Assembly: GCF_902706225.1 (NCBI RefSeq)
Contig: NZ_CACSKB010000008.1
Coordinates: forward strand, 1 to 64,000
Length of the DNA stretch: 64,000 nucleotides
Direction: 5' to 3'
Source: Microbacterium sp. 18062
GTDB taxonomy: Bacteria > Actinomycetota > Actinomycetes > Actinomycetales > Microbacteriaceae
Within the stretch, counting starts at the first letter, position 1. Each line of letters begins with the position of its first letter. The position numbers and the translations under genes are program-made. The notes below the pieces were generated by a model. It ran no database searches, was not told where the DNA came from, and saw only the letters and a program-made list of their open reading frames with translations. This document shows positions 52,491-60,679 of this stretch, piece after piece.

Positions 52491-53471
52491 TCAGACGACG
52501 ACCGAGCTCAGGGTCTCGGATGCGAAGAGGTCCTCCAGCGCGGGTCGCTCGGCGATGAGACCCTGCTCGTGCTCGTATCTGACGAGCGTCTCGAGGTTGT
52601 TTCGGTTGGCCGGCAAGCCGTAGGACCAGTAGTCCTCGCCCATCAGCTCGATCGTGTCGAGGATGTCCTGCGACGCGAACGGGAGGCTCGTCACGAGCGC
52701 GCCGGGGTACTTCAGCGCTGCGATCGCCTGATCACGCGCCTCCGTGAACGCCTTCACGAGCGACTGGGCGATCCAGCGATCGCGCTCGTACACCTCGCGT
52801 CGGATCACGATCGTGTGCATTATCGGGAAGATCCCACTCTCTCGGAAGTAGGCCGTCTCGGCCGCGCGAGTGTCGGCGAACAGCCGCACGACGCGGGGAT
52901 CGCCGTCGAGGAACTGCTGGGGCGGACGCGGCGAGTAGACGGCATCGACCTCACCGCCCAGCAGCGCTTCGCCCAGGGTGTCGTGCGCGCTGATGGGCTG
53001 CAGGTCGATGCCGCGCGGGCGGATGGCGATCTTCTCGGTCCGCCCGCGCGCGTAGAGTCCGCCGTTGCGGTACACCACCGAATCCGCGGGCACACCGTGA
53101 TAGTCGGAGAGGATGCCGCGGATCCAGACGGCAGCGGTCACCTGGAACTCGGGGATCCCGACCGTGCGGCCGACGAGGTCCTCGGGCCGTTCGATCCCCG
53201 CGTCGGCACGAACGTAGATGCCGCTGTGCCGGAAGGATTTCGAGGGGAAGACCGGGATCGCCACGAACGGCTCCCCACGCTCACGAGTGAGCAGGTAGCT
53301 GGAGAACGACATCTCCGACACGTCGAACTCCCGGTGGCTCACCATCCGGAAGAAGGTCTCCTCGGGCTGGAGCGCGATGGCGCTGAGGTCCACGCCTTCG
53401 ATCCGGACATGACCGTTCAGGATGGGCAGAGTCCGGTCGTAGGCTCCGCACGCGAGCGACAGCGAAACCAT
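52491..53471 (-). CDS. 4,5-dihydroxyphthalate decarboxylase-like protein (periplasmic-binding-protein fold)
   Basis: A 326-residue protein beginning SLSLACGAYDRTLPILNG, the opening of the 4,5-dihydroxyphthalate decarboxylase (Pht5) family, which shares the type II binding-protein fold. Other blocks are FRMVSHREFDVSEMSFSSYL, IPVFPSKSFRHSGIYVRAD, LVGRTVGIPEFQVTAAVWIRG and FPIMHTIVIRREVYER. There is no signal peptide or lipobox, which argues for a cytoplasmic enzyme and against an ABC binding protein. It is first in an operon with the FAD hydroxylase at 51281 and is preceded by the best-preserved kind of shared promoter. Decarboxylation of an aromatic dicarboxylate is inferred. Confidence 0.8.
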   Translation of the reverse strand: MVSLSLACGAYDRTLPILNGHVRIEGVDLSAIALQPEETFFRMVSHREFDVSEMSFSSYLLTRERGEPFVAIPVFPSKSFRHSGIYVRADAGIERPEDLVGRTVGIPEFQVTAAVWIRGILSDYHGVPADSVVYRNGGLYARGRTEKIAIRPRGIDLQPISAHDTLGEALLGGEVDAVYSPRPPQQFLDGDPRVVRLFADTRAAETAYFRESGIFPIMHTIVIRREVYERDRWIAQSLVKAFTEARDQAIAALKYPGALVTSLPFASQDILDTIELMGEDYWSYGLPANRNNLETLVRYEHEQGLIAERPALEDLFASETLSSVVV

Positions 53472-53533
53472 TCGCGACCTTCCCTTCGCTGCTCGGGGAA
53501 CGGCTCGTCCATGAGCGTTCCGATCTGCGAATC

Positions 53534-53601
53534 ACGCTACGCAGGGGGATGGATGCAGGGGAAAGAGCAGTTCGGGCCGTATTCATCGGACCCCGTTATG
53601 A
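53534..53601 (-). promoter_or_regulatory. Shared-architecture promoter (member 5), drives decarboxylase/hydroxylase operon
   Basis: Minus strand: TCAT-N11-ATGAAT (53601 to 53581), TCTTTCC (53566 to 53560), -10 TAGCGT (53539 to 53534), 47 bases from ATGAAT to the -10. CATAACGGG is shared with member 7. Predicted start near 53527. Confidence 0.6.
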
Positions 53602-53645
53602 GCGCCGATCCACACCGCCGACACGGCGACCGCGACGCGGTGCCC

Positions 53646-54113
53646 TCAGGCGCGCTCGTGCCCGGCGACCAGGCGACGCAGGAGCCGGATCAGCTCGGCG
53701 CGCTCGGCGGGCTCGAGCGGCGCCTGCAACTGGTCGGTCATCGCAGTGGCGGCCGCCGCGAGCCGAAGGTAGACCTCTTCGCCCTCCGGCGTCAGCTGCA
53801 GCACGTTGCGCCGCCGATCCGCCGACGAGGGCTCCGAACGCAGCCAGCCCCGCTCGGTCAGCCGATAGATGACCGACCCCGCCGTCGAGGTGTCCAGCGA
53901 CGCCGACCGAGCGATGGTCGCCTGGTCGCACGACCCGAGATGGGCGACGACGCTCAGCACGGCGAACTGGGTCGGCGTCGCGTCCTGCGACGCCTGCGCC
54001 ACCTGCGACACCCACAGGGCATCGTGGATCTGGTGCGCGCGTCGGATCAGATGGCCGGGGCGGTGCTCCATGGGCGACGGGTCGGCGCCCGTATCCCGCG
54101 AGGAGGTGTCCAC
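53646..54113 (-). CDS. MarR family transcriptional regulator
   Basis: About 155 residues. The winged helix is in CDQATIARSASLDTSTAGSVIYRLTERGWL, with the wing SSADRRRNVLQLTPEG. The start is uncertain: GTG 54113 (just after the hydrolase stop), GTG 54131 (overlapping it) or ATG 54071. It is the last gene of the gentisate operon and probably senses an aromatic acid of that pathway, as MarR proteins in gentisate and homogentisate operons do. A candidate operator is the GATAGT-N10-ACTATC dyad in the divergent region at 57320-57341. Confidence 0.83.
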   Translation of the reverse strand: MDTSSRDTGADPSPMEHRPGHLIRRAHQIHDALWVSQVAQASQDATPTQFAVLSVVAHLGSCDQATIARSASLDTSTAGSVIYRLTERGWLRSEPSSADRRRNVLQLTPEGEEVYLRLAAAATAMTDQLQAPLEPAERAELIRLLRRLVAGHERA

Positions 54114-54123
54114 ACCGGGGAGT

Positions 54124-54993
54124 CTAGCCACGCTGCAGGGCGGTGCGCGGACCGGGGCGGTCGGCGTAGCGGATAGCGCCGTCCGCCGTGACCTCCACCC
54201 GCAGGCTGCCGACGCGATCGATACTCACCTCGACGACGTCGCCGTCGACGATCGGCCCGACGCCGGCGGGCGTTCCCGTCGCAATGACGTCTCCGGGCTC
54301 GAGGGTCATGACCGAGCTCGCATAGGCGATGAGCTCCGGCACCCCGTATATGAGCTTCGCCGTCGTCGACTCCTGCCGGAGGCCGCCGTTCACGGTCAGC
54401 CGCAGGCCGAGGTCGCCGTCGCTCCCGAGCTCGTCCGCCGTCACGACGAGCGGCCCCAGGGGGGTGAACGTGTCGAATGACTTCCGGGTAGATCGGTCCT
54501 CGGTCGAGCGCACGGTGATGTCCAGCGCGCACGTGTAGCCGAAGACGTGTGCGCGCGCGCTCTCGAGTGAGATGTCGCGGCCGCCGCGGCCGATCACGAC
54601 GGCGAGCTCGCCCTCGTGATCGGTCCTCTTGTCGAGGTAGGGCAGTCGGATGGTGCCCCCGGGTGCGAGCACGGACGTGCCCGCCTTCAGGAACACGCCC
54701 CACTCGACCACGGTGGACGAGTCCGGCATCTCGTCCACGTGCTCGAAGTAGTTCGCGGGCGCTCCGATGATCTTCCCCGGACGCGGCAGCGGCGCCTCCC
54801 ACTCGATGCCCTCGAGCGGAAACGCGGGGGCGGCGGCGACATCGTCGGCGTCGAGCGCCGCCCCCGACCGGATGAGGGCGGCGAGCGCCCCTCCGACGCC
54901 GGCCGCCTCGATCGGCACGAGAGCCGAGGCGTCGTGGACGAGGTCGCCCACGACGACGCCGAGCCGGCCGCCGCCGAAGAGCCCGAGCCTCAC
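54124..54993 (-). CDS. Fumarylacetoacetate hydrolase family protein, probable fumarylpyruvate hydrolase
   Basis: A 289-residue FAH-fold hydrolase. KIIGAPANYFEHVDEM starts the catalytic domain, then the metal acidic residues in VVEWGVFLKAGTSVLAPGGT and DHEGELAVVIGRGGRDI, the FGYTCALDITVRSTEDRSTR segment and the C-terminal LEPGDVIATGTPAGVGPIVDGD. Its ATG overlaps the 3-hydroxybenzoate hydroxylase stop. In the gentisate route it cuts fumarylpyruvate (or maleylpyruvate directly) to pyruvate and fumarate or maleate. Confidence 0.88.
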   Translation of the reverse strand: MRLGLFGGGRLGVVVGDLVHDASALVPIEAAGVGGALAALIRSGAALDADDVAAAPAFPLEGIEWEAPLPRPGKIIGAPANYFEHVDEMPDSSTVVEWGVFLKAGTSVLAPGGTIRLPYLDKRTDHEGELAVVIGRGGRDISLESARAHVFGYTCALDITVRSTEDRSTRKSFDTFTPLGPLVVTADELGSDGDLGLRLTVNGGLRQESTTAKLIYGVPELIAYASSVMTLEPGDVIATGTPAGVGPIVDGDVVEVSIDRVGSLRVEVTADGAIRYADRPGPRTALQRG

Positions 54994-56237
54994 GATCGGC
55001 GACCCAGCACGCGCTCGGTCCCGGGGATCGCCTCATACACATCGCGGGAGTCGGGGACCGGCGGGATCGGAAGCGACGCGTCACCGTAGAGCCAGTCGAG
55101 GTGGTCGAGCCCGGTGTCGCCGATCGCGCCGAGCATCTGATCTCGGACGGCGGCCTCGGCGGCCTCGACATGCGTGAGCTCGCCCCACCACCGCGACCCG
55201 CGTTGGACCGCGGCCGTGCGCGGGTAACGGATCTGCTCGAACCGCTCCAGCGGCTGCGAGAGGTCGTCAGCCTCGGACAGCAGGCCGGCGAGCACGACGG
55301 CGTCCTCGAGAGCCTGGCAGGCGCCCTGGGCGAAGTACTGGTGCGCCGAATGCGCCGCGTCGCCGATCAGCAGGAACCGGCCTTGCGTCCAACCCGGACG
55401 CGGATCGCGGTCGAACTGCACCCACTTCTTCGTCCGGTCCAGGTTCGCGATCGCGGCCCGCACGACGGGATTCGCAGTCGCGAACACCTCGTCGAGCTCC
55501 TCGGCCGTCCCCCACGCGTCGCTGCCCACCGGTCCGCGGACGCTGCGGAAGGAGCAGACGAGGTTCATCTCCTCACCGCCGCGGATCGGATAGTGCATCA
55601 CGTGGTGGTGCGGACCCGTCTGCAGCGTCACGGCGTTCTCGAACTCGGGAGTGCGTGGGAACGTTCCCCTGTAGATCACGTAGGTGGACGCGAGCGGCGG
55701 CGAGTCGTCGCCGAGGATCTCACGCACGCGCGATCGGATGCCATCGGCCCCGACCAGCACCTCGGCGGAGGCCGTGGTCCCGTCGGCGAAGACGGCGGTG
55801 ACGACGTCGGCGTCCTGCGTCGCCGACACGAGCTCCTTTCCCGGATGCACCGCGACCAGCCCCGTGTCGACGGCCGCCTTCATCAGGCCCGACAGCAGGT
55901 CTCCGCGATGCATGACCCGGTAGGGGGACCCGTATCGCTCAGGGAAGCTCGACAGGTCGATCGAGATGATCTCCTCGCCCGAGTCGATCGAGCGCATGAC
56001 CGCACGCTCCGGGAGGACCGCCTTCACCGTGAGGTGCTCGAGCACTCCGAGATCCGCGAGGATACGTCCGGCGTTGGGGCCCACCTGCAGGCCTGCGCCG
56101 ACCTCACCGATGTCCGGTGCACGCTCGTAGACGGCGACCGTGATGCCCTTCTTGGCGAGCGCGAGCGCGGTGGCGATGCCACCGATGCCGCATCCGATCA
56201 CCGCGACCCGCGCGGCCTGCTCCGGTGCGGCGCTCAC
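54990..56237 (-). CDS. FAD-dependent 3-hydroxybenzoate 6-hydroxylase-like monooxygenase
   Basis: A 415-residue class A flavin hydroxylase: VAVIGCGIGGIATALALAKKG (FAD), LVGADGIRSRVREIL (DG motif), FLLIGDAAHSAHQYFAQGAC (GD motif). AGLQVGPNAGRILADLGV and the HHHVMHYPIRGGEEMNLVC segment agree with 3-hydroxybenzoate 6-hydroxylases, which make gentisate with NADH and oxygen. It overlaps the gentisate dioxygenase gene by four bases, which supports that product. A salicylate 5-hydroxylating activity cannot be excluded. Confidence 0.85.
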   Translation of the reverse strand: MSAAPEQAARVAVIGCGIGGIATALALAKKGITVAVYERAPDIGEVGAGLQVGPNAGRILADLGVLEHLTVKAVLPERAVMRSIDSGEEIISIDLSSFPERYGSPYRVMHRGDLLSGLMKAAVDTGLVAVHPGKELVSATQDADVVTAVFADGTTASAEVLVGADGIRSRVREILGDDSPPLASTYVIYRGTFPRTPEFENAVTLQTGPHHHVMHYPIRGGEEMNLVCSFRSVRGPVGSDAWGTAEELDEVFATANPVVRAAIANLDRTKKWVQFDRDPRPGWTQGRFLLIGDAAHSAHQYFAQGACQALEDAVVLAGLLSEADDLSQPLERFEQIRYPRTAAVQRGSRWWGELTHVEAAEAAVRDQMLGAIGDTGLDHLDWLYGDASLPIPPVPDSRDVYEAIPGTERVLGRRS

Positions 56238-57292
56238 AGCTGCGGGTACTCGTCGCGGACCTCACGGCGCACGAGGTCGAACGGCTCGTAGATCGGCCAG
56301 TCGCTGAGGGAGTACAGGACCGCGTCACCCTGATCGGCGATGTGCTGATACCAGTGCCACGACGGGACGACGAAGAAGTCGTTCTCCTCCCAGTCGAAGC
56401 GCTCGCCGTTGATGATCGAGTGGCCGCCGCCCTCGAGCACGCAGAAGATCTTGCTCGGTGTGTGGCGTTCCGGCTTGGATGCGCCGCCCTCGGGGATGTA
56501 CGAGAGGTACGACGAGATCGTGGGGATGACGGGTCCGCCGGTCAGCGGGTTCACGTACTCGAGGGTCGATCCCGACGTCGGCGATCCCTCTACCTCCCAC
56601 AGGCGCAGGAGGGCCGGCCGCGTCGTCGAGTAGGCGTACTTGTTCAAGGGCGAGTGCTTGCGCGTCCACGTGCTGTGCGCCGGCACCAGACCGACACCGT
56701 ATTCCGCGACGCTGGCATCCTGGGGCCGGGTGAGGTCCTGCAGCTGCTCGTTCGGGTACTCCTCCGCGAACTGCGCGTGCTGTCCGCGGACGAACGGCAC
56801 GTCGAGGCCGTCGAGCCAGATCATCGGCTCGTCGCCCGGGTGACGGTGGTCGTGCCACGACACCGGCGGTGTGAGGACCAGGTCACCGCGCTCCATCCAG
56901 ACCGGCTCACCCTCGACGGTCGTGATGCCGCCGCCTCGCAGCATGAGGCGGATGGCGCTGGGTGTGTGGCGGTGCGCGGGAGCCGTCTCACCGGGCAGCA
57001 CCATCTGGTAGCCGGCGACGAGGTTATGGCTTGTACCGAAGACACGCTTCGGGTTGGACGCATTGAACGCGCGACGCTCGGCGTCGTCGGGGCTGATGAA
57101 CTCCGCGGCCTTCTCCAGGAGCGGCCAGAGGTCGCGCGCGTGCCAGACGTACGGAACCTCGTCGAGGGTCGGCTCCGGCGCGAGCGTCCCGGGAATGGTC
57201 CACAGCGCCTTGACGTGCTGGGCGGCGAGCGCCTCGTAGAACTCCGGGTGGGCCGCTTCCGCGTCAGGAATGATGCTGGTGGGGGTGGACAT
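56234..57292 (-). CDS. Gentisate 1,2-dioxygenase (bicupin)
   Basis: A 352-residue double-cupin ring-cleavage dioxygenase. The N-terminal cupin holds the iron-type motif PAHRHTPSAIRLMLRGGG with WMERGDLVLTPPVSWHDHRH; the C-terminal cupin repeats ERHTPSKIFCVLEGGG with ENDFFVVPSWHWYQH. LWPLLEKAAEFISPDDAERR and NPLTGGPVIPTISSYL are usual in this family. ATG 57292 has AAGGAG six bases upstream. First gene of the operon. It opens gentisate to maleylpyruvate; the isomerase for the next step is not in the window. Confidence 0.93.
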   Translation of the reverse strand: MSTPTSIIPDAEAAHPEFYEALAAQHVKALWTIPGTLAPEPTLDEVPYVWHARDLWPLLEKAAEFISPDDAERRAFNASNPKRVFGTSHNLVAGYQMVLPGETAPAHRHTPSAIRLMLRGGGITTVEGEPVWMERGDLVLTPPVSWHDHRHPGDEPMIWLDGLDVPFVRGQHAQFAEEYPNEQLQDLTRPQDASVAEYGVGLVPAHSTWTRKHSPLNKYAYSTTRPALLRLWEVEGSPTSGSTLEYVNPLTGGPVIPTISSYLSYIPEGGASKPERHTPSKIFCVLEGGGHSIINGERFDWEENDFFVVPSWHWYQHIADQGDAVLYSLSDWPIYEPFDLVRREVRDEYPQL

Positions 57293-57319
57293 GACGGTCT
57301 CCTTCGTCGTCGGTCGCCA

Positions 57320-57341
57320 GATAGTACGTTGACGGACTATC
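57320..57341. promoter_or_regulatory. GATAGT-N10-ACTATC dyad in gentisate/DLH divergent region
   Basis: A perfect six-base inverted repeat overlapping the -35 of the plus-strand promoter and lying 28 bases before the gentisate dioxygenase start. Likely operator for the MarR protein at 53646. Confidence 0.45.
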
Positions 57342-57357
57342 CGTGCACAAGTAAGTT
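57329..57357 (+). promoter_or_regulatory. Promoter of the dienelactone-hydrolase-like gene
   Basis: TTGACG (57329-57334) and TAAGTT (57352-57357) with a 17-base spacer, 45 bases before the ATG at 57403. Confidence 0.55.
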
Positions 57358-57402
57358 TGGAAAGGAACACGGCGTCGTGTCAAGAGAAAGGGGAACCGCC
57401 GG

Positions 57403-58167
57403 ATGTCGATCGAGGATCTGCCCGAGAATCTCCAGCACCTGCTGACCACCGTCTCGCCGCGACATGACCGCCCCATCGCGGTCCACGATGTGGAGTACCT
57501 GCACGGCGCGACCCCTTTGCGCGGATTCATCGCCGAACCCGAGGGCGGGAGCCCGAAGGCGGTGCTCGTCTTCCACGCCTGGATGGGGCCGGGCCCCTAC
57601 GTCGAGGCCCGAGCCCGGATGATCGCGGGCCTGGGTTACACGGTCTTCGCCGGCGACGTCTACGGAGACGGCGTGCGCCCGGCGACGATCCCCGAGATGC
57701 GCGCGGAATCGCAGAAGTACTACGCGGATCTGCCGCTCATGCGCGGCCGCGCGCAGGCGGCCTTCGATGCGCTCACCGATCGAGGGTTCACCCCCGACGA
57801 CATCCTCGTCATCGGGTACTGCTTCGGCGGTACGGTCGCCCTGGAGCACGCCCGTACGGGCCAGCGATCCGCCGGCGTCGTCTCGTTCCACGGTCGACTC
57901 ATCACGCAAGATCCACCCGAGGTCCAGGCGATCGCAGCGCCCGTGCTGATCCTCACGGGCGGGTCGGACCCGATCGCCCCCGACGAGGACGTCAAGGCCT
58001 TCGCCGACGAGCTGCGCACCGCGCCCGAGGTGGACTGGCAGATCTCGGTGTACTCGGGCGCGCCGCACGCGTTCACGGTCCCCGGAGACATGTACCGCGA
58101 GAAGGCGGATGCCCGTAGCTGGCGCGCCTTCGTCGACTTCGCCGACGAGGTGGCGCCGATCGTCTGA
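57403..58167 (+). CDS. Dienelactone hydrolase family protein
   Basis: A 254-residue alpha/beta hydrolase. The nucleophile is Cys in VIGYCFGGTVALEHA, the acid Asp lies in ILTGGSDPIAPDED and the base His in SGAPHAFTVPG, the dienelactone hydrolase triad. MGPGPYVEARARMIAGLGYTV is the early oxyanion region. Divergent from the gentisate operon and sharing its control region. It may hydrolyse an enol-lactone or ester that feeds the pathway, though gentisate cleavage itself needs no dienelactone step. Confidence 0.88.
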   Translation: MSIEDLPENLQHLLTTVSPRHDRPIAVHDVEYLHGATPLRGFIAEPEGGSPKAVLVFHAWMGPGPYVEARARMIAGLGYTVFAGDVYGDGVRPATIPEMRAESQKYYADLPLMRGRAQAAFDALTDRGFTPDDILVIGYCFGGTVALEHARTGQRSAGVVSFHGRLITQDPPEVQAIAAPVLILTGGSDPIAPDEDVKAFADELRTAPEVDWQISVYSGAPHAFTVPGDMYREKADARSWRAFVDFADEVAPIV

Positions 58168-58252
58168 GCCCGAACGCGGTACGCCGCGCAGGCAGTCCCC
58201 AGCGAGCACGGCTATGCTCGGAGGGACTCAGGCAAAGGCGATGGGTGTGTAG

Positions 58253-59149
58253 ATGAACGTGGAGATACGTCACCTCCGACAGTTCCTTGCTGTCGCGGAG
58301 GAACTCCATTTCAGCCGTGCCGCCGACCGACTGCATCTGGCCCAGCCCGCTCTGAGCGCCAACATCCGAAAGCTCGAGGAATCCCTCCAGCTGCGCCTGT
58401 TCGCACGCAGCACGCGCCAGGTCGAACTCACCAACGAAGGTCAGGCCTTCGCCGAGCATGCGCGGATCGCCGTCGAGAGCTACGACCGGGCACTGGAGGC
58501 CGCCACCCACCTCCGGCGCGGCGGAACCGGGCCCGTGACACTCGGCGTGTACTCGGCGGTGAGCACCGAGGTCAAACGCGCGATCGTCAATCGCCTCCGC
58601 GAGATCAACCCCGATATCGAGCTCACCATCGTGGCCGAGAGCTCGAGCAAGCTCGTCGAAGCCGTTCTCGAGCGCCGCATCGACGCGGCACTGTGCGTCG
58701 CGCCGACGGGAGCCGCGAATCTGCACCGTCTCCTCATCACCAATGAGGCGATGGTCGTGGCGCTGCCGGAAGATCATCCGCTCGCCGGCAGGTCGTCGGT
58801 CGGCCTCAGCGAACTGGCGGAGGAGGCCTGGATCCTCCCGAGCAACCGCGCCTTCCGGGAGGGCTCGGCGCTGCACCGCCTCAGCGCCCAGGCAGGGTTC
58901 ACGATCCGTGTGGCCGAAGAGGTCTCAGACTTCGACGAGCACTTCACAGGGGTGGCGGCTGGCCACGGGATCGAGGTCGTCCCCGAGAGCTTCGCCGGCC
59001 GGCTGCGGGAAGGCGTCGTGATCCTGCCGATCGACAACGTGGTGCTTCCGATCTACCTCATCGGACGCTCGGACGACTCCTCGCCGACCCTGTCGACGGT
59101 CTTCGACGCGGTGGTCGACGCCACCGAGGACACGCTCATCCAGATCTGA
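58253..59149 (+). CDS. LysR family transcriptional regulator
   Basis: A 298-residue LTTR. The N-terminal HTH is standard (IRHLRQFLAVAEELHFSRAA, LAQPALSANIRKLEESLQLRLF), and the effector domain is complete (PVTLGVYSAVSTEVKRAIVNRL to the C-terminus). TATGCT at 58213-58218 is a plausible -10. It lies between the gentisate/DLH genes and the BBE oxidase. It is the only LysR gene in the window, and its expected T-N11-A recognition form matches the dyad of the seven shared promoters, the nearest being ten bases after its own stop. Confidence 0.9.
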   Translation: MNVEIRHLRQFLAVAEELHFSRAADRLHLAQPALSANIRKLEESLQLRLFARSTRQVELTNEGQAFAEHARIAVESYDRALEAATHLRRGGTGPVTLGVYSAVSTEVKRAIVNRLREINPDIELTIVAESSSKLVEAVLERRIDAALCVAPTGAANLHRLLITNEAMVVALPEDHPLAGRSSVGLSELAEEAWILPSNRAFREGSALHRLSAQAGFTIRVAEEVSDFDEHFTGVAAGHGIEVVPESFAGRLREGVVILPIDNVVLPIYLIGRSDDSSPTLSTVFDAVVDATEDTLIQI

Positions 59150-59159
59150 GTGCGCGCAC

Positions 59160-59229
59160 TCATCATCGATCCCGCATGAATGCCGGGGTGGATTGGTCTT
59201 TCCCTCCTCGGGATCCGCGCCCCTAGGCT
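59160..59229 (+). promoter_or_regulatory. Shared-architecture promoter (member 6), drives BBE oxidase and SDR
   Basis: TCAT-N12-ATGAAT (59160-59181), TCTTTCC (59197-59203) and -10 TAGGCT (59224-59229), 48 bases from ATGAAT to the -10. Predicted start near 59236, about 46 bases before the ATG. Confidence 0.55.
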
Positions 59230-59281
59230 GACCTCCGTCTGGCAGCACGGGCGCATGGGCGCGCCCGCAGAGAGGGAACCC

Positions 59282-60670
59282 ATGGCACGCGAGCTCGCTC
59301 CCGACGTCGACGGCCTCCGGGCGAGTCTCCGGGGAGAGGTGTTCCTTCCCGGAGAGCCCGGGTTCGTCGACAACGTCGGCGGCTTCAACCTTCTCTCCCC
59401 CACATCGCCGGAGCTCGTCGTCGTGGTGGCCGATGAGGCCGACGTCCAGACGACCGTGCGCTGGGCCGTGGCGAACGGGCAGACCGTGCACCCGCAGCTG
59501 ACCGGGCACGGCGCCTATCGGACGCTCGACCACGGGATCCTGCTCAAGACCCAACATCTGAGCCGCCTCGCGATCGATGCGGCTGCCGCCACGTTCACGA
59601 TCGGCGCGGGCCTGCGCTGGATCGACGTCGTGCCGGAGCTTCACCGTCATGGGCTCGGAGCCGTCACGGGCTCGGCCAAGACGGTGGGCGCTGTGGGGCT
59701 GCTCCTGGGCGGCGGCATCGGGCCGCTCGGTCGATCGCTGGGCATGGCCAGCGACTGGATCCGTTCGATCCGCGTGGTCGACGGCCGGGGCGACGTGCTC
59801 GTGGCGAGCCCGGTCGAGAACGAGGATCTCTTCTGGGCACTGCGTGGAGGGAAGGTGGGCCTCGGTGTCGTCACCGAGATGACGATCGCCGCGCCGCGGA
59901 TGCCGCACGTCTACGGCGGCGGGCTCTTCTACGCCGCCGCCGACATCGCCCGCGTCGCCCACGAGTGGGCGGACTGGATCGAGGACGTGCCCGAGTCGAC
60001 AAACACATCGATCGCGATCCTCCGCCTGCCTCCGGAGGTTCCGCCGCCGCTTGGTGGCGCGCCCGTCCTCCACGTGCGGTTCGCGTATGTCGAGGTCGGG
60101 CTCTCCGGCGAGGAGCTGATCTCGGCGGGCGAGGCCGCTCTGACGCGATGGCGCGCACGTGCCGGGACCCCGATACTCGACACGGTGGGGCTGCTTCCCA
60201 GCGACCGCATCGCAGAGATCCACGCCGAGCCCGAAGGACCCCTCCCGGTGTGGGAGTGGGGGGACTTCATCGACCGGATCGATCACGACCTCGTCGACGT
60301 GCTGCTGCTCCACAGCGGGGGCGACTGCGCCTCCCCGCTGGTCACCGTCGAGGTTCGGATGCTGGGGGGCGCGATCGCGCGGCCCGGCGAGCATCCCGAT
60401 GCCGTCGGCGGACGCTCGCAGCCCTTCAGCGTCCTCGTGCTCGGGGTCCCCGATGATGCGGCGGCACCATGGGCGGTCGTCGAAGCCGCGGGGCACACGA
60501 TCCGAGACGCACTGGTGGGCTACAGCGGCCCCGAGGTCAACTACAACTGGGCGAACCATCCGTCCGCCCAGACCTTCCGATCCCGTCTGTGGCCGGCCGC
60601 GACCGCTCGACGACTCGCGGAGATCCGAGCACGTCGCGACCCGCACGGCGTCTTCGAACACGGGAACTGA
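59282..60670 (+). CDS. FAD-binding oxidoreductase (berberine-bridge-enzyme-like)
   Basis: A 462-residue FAD_binding_4 oxidase. The His that can hold 8-alpha-linked FAD is in QLTGHGAYRTLDHG; the second, cysteinyl attachment site is lost (TGSAKTVGAVGLLLGGGIG has Ala/Gly where Cys would be), so only one covalent bond is likely. The C-terminal BBE motif is VNYNWANHPSAQ. ATG 59282 follows AGAGAGGGAACC; other in-frame starts lie upstream. Cotranscribed with the SDR nine bases downstream. Relatives oxidise alcohols, sugars or aromatic side chains with oxygen. Confidence 0.87.
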   Translation: MARELAPDVDGLRASLRGEVFLPGEPGFVDNVGGFNLLSPTSPELVVVVADEADVQTTVRWAVANGQTVHPQLTGHGAYRTLDHGILLKTQHLSRLAIDAAAATFTIGAGLRWIDVVPELHRHGLGAVTGSAKTVGAVGLLLGGGIGPLGRSLGMASDWIRSIRVVDGRGDVLVASPVENEDLFWALRGGKVGLGVVTEMTIAAPRMPHVYGGGLFYAAADIARVAHEWADWIEDVPESTNTSIAILRLPPEVPPPLGGAPVLHVRFAYVEVGLSGEELISAGEAALTRWRARAGTPILDTVGLLPSDRIAEIHAEPEGPLPVWEWGDFIDRIDHDLVDVLLLHSGGDCASPLVTVEVRMLGGAIARPGEHPDAVGGRSQPFSVLVLGVPDDAAAPWAVVEAAGHTIRDALVGYSGPEVNYNWANHPSAQTFRSRLWPAATARRLAEIRARRDPHGVFEHGN

Positions 60671-60679
60671 GGCCTCGCG

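Noticed and set aside
58925-60661. 578-codon open frame antisense to the BBE oxidase
   Set aside because: No recognisable motif; the plus strand has clear FAD and BBE blocks and a promoter.
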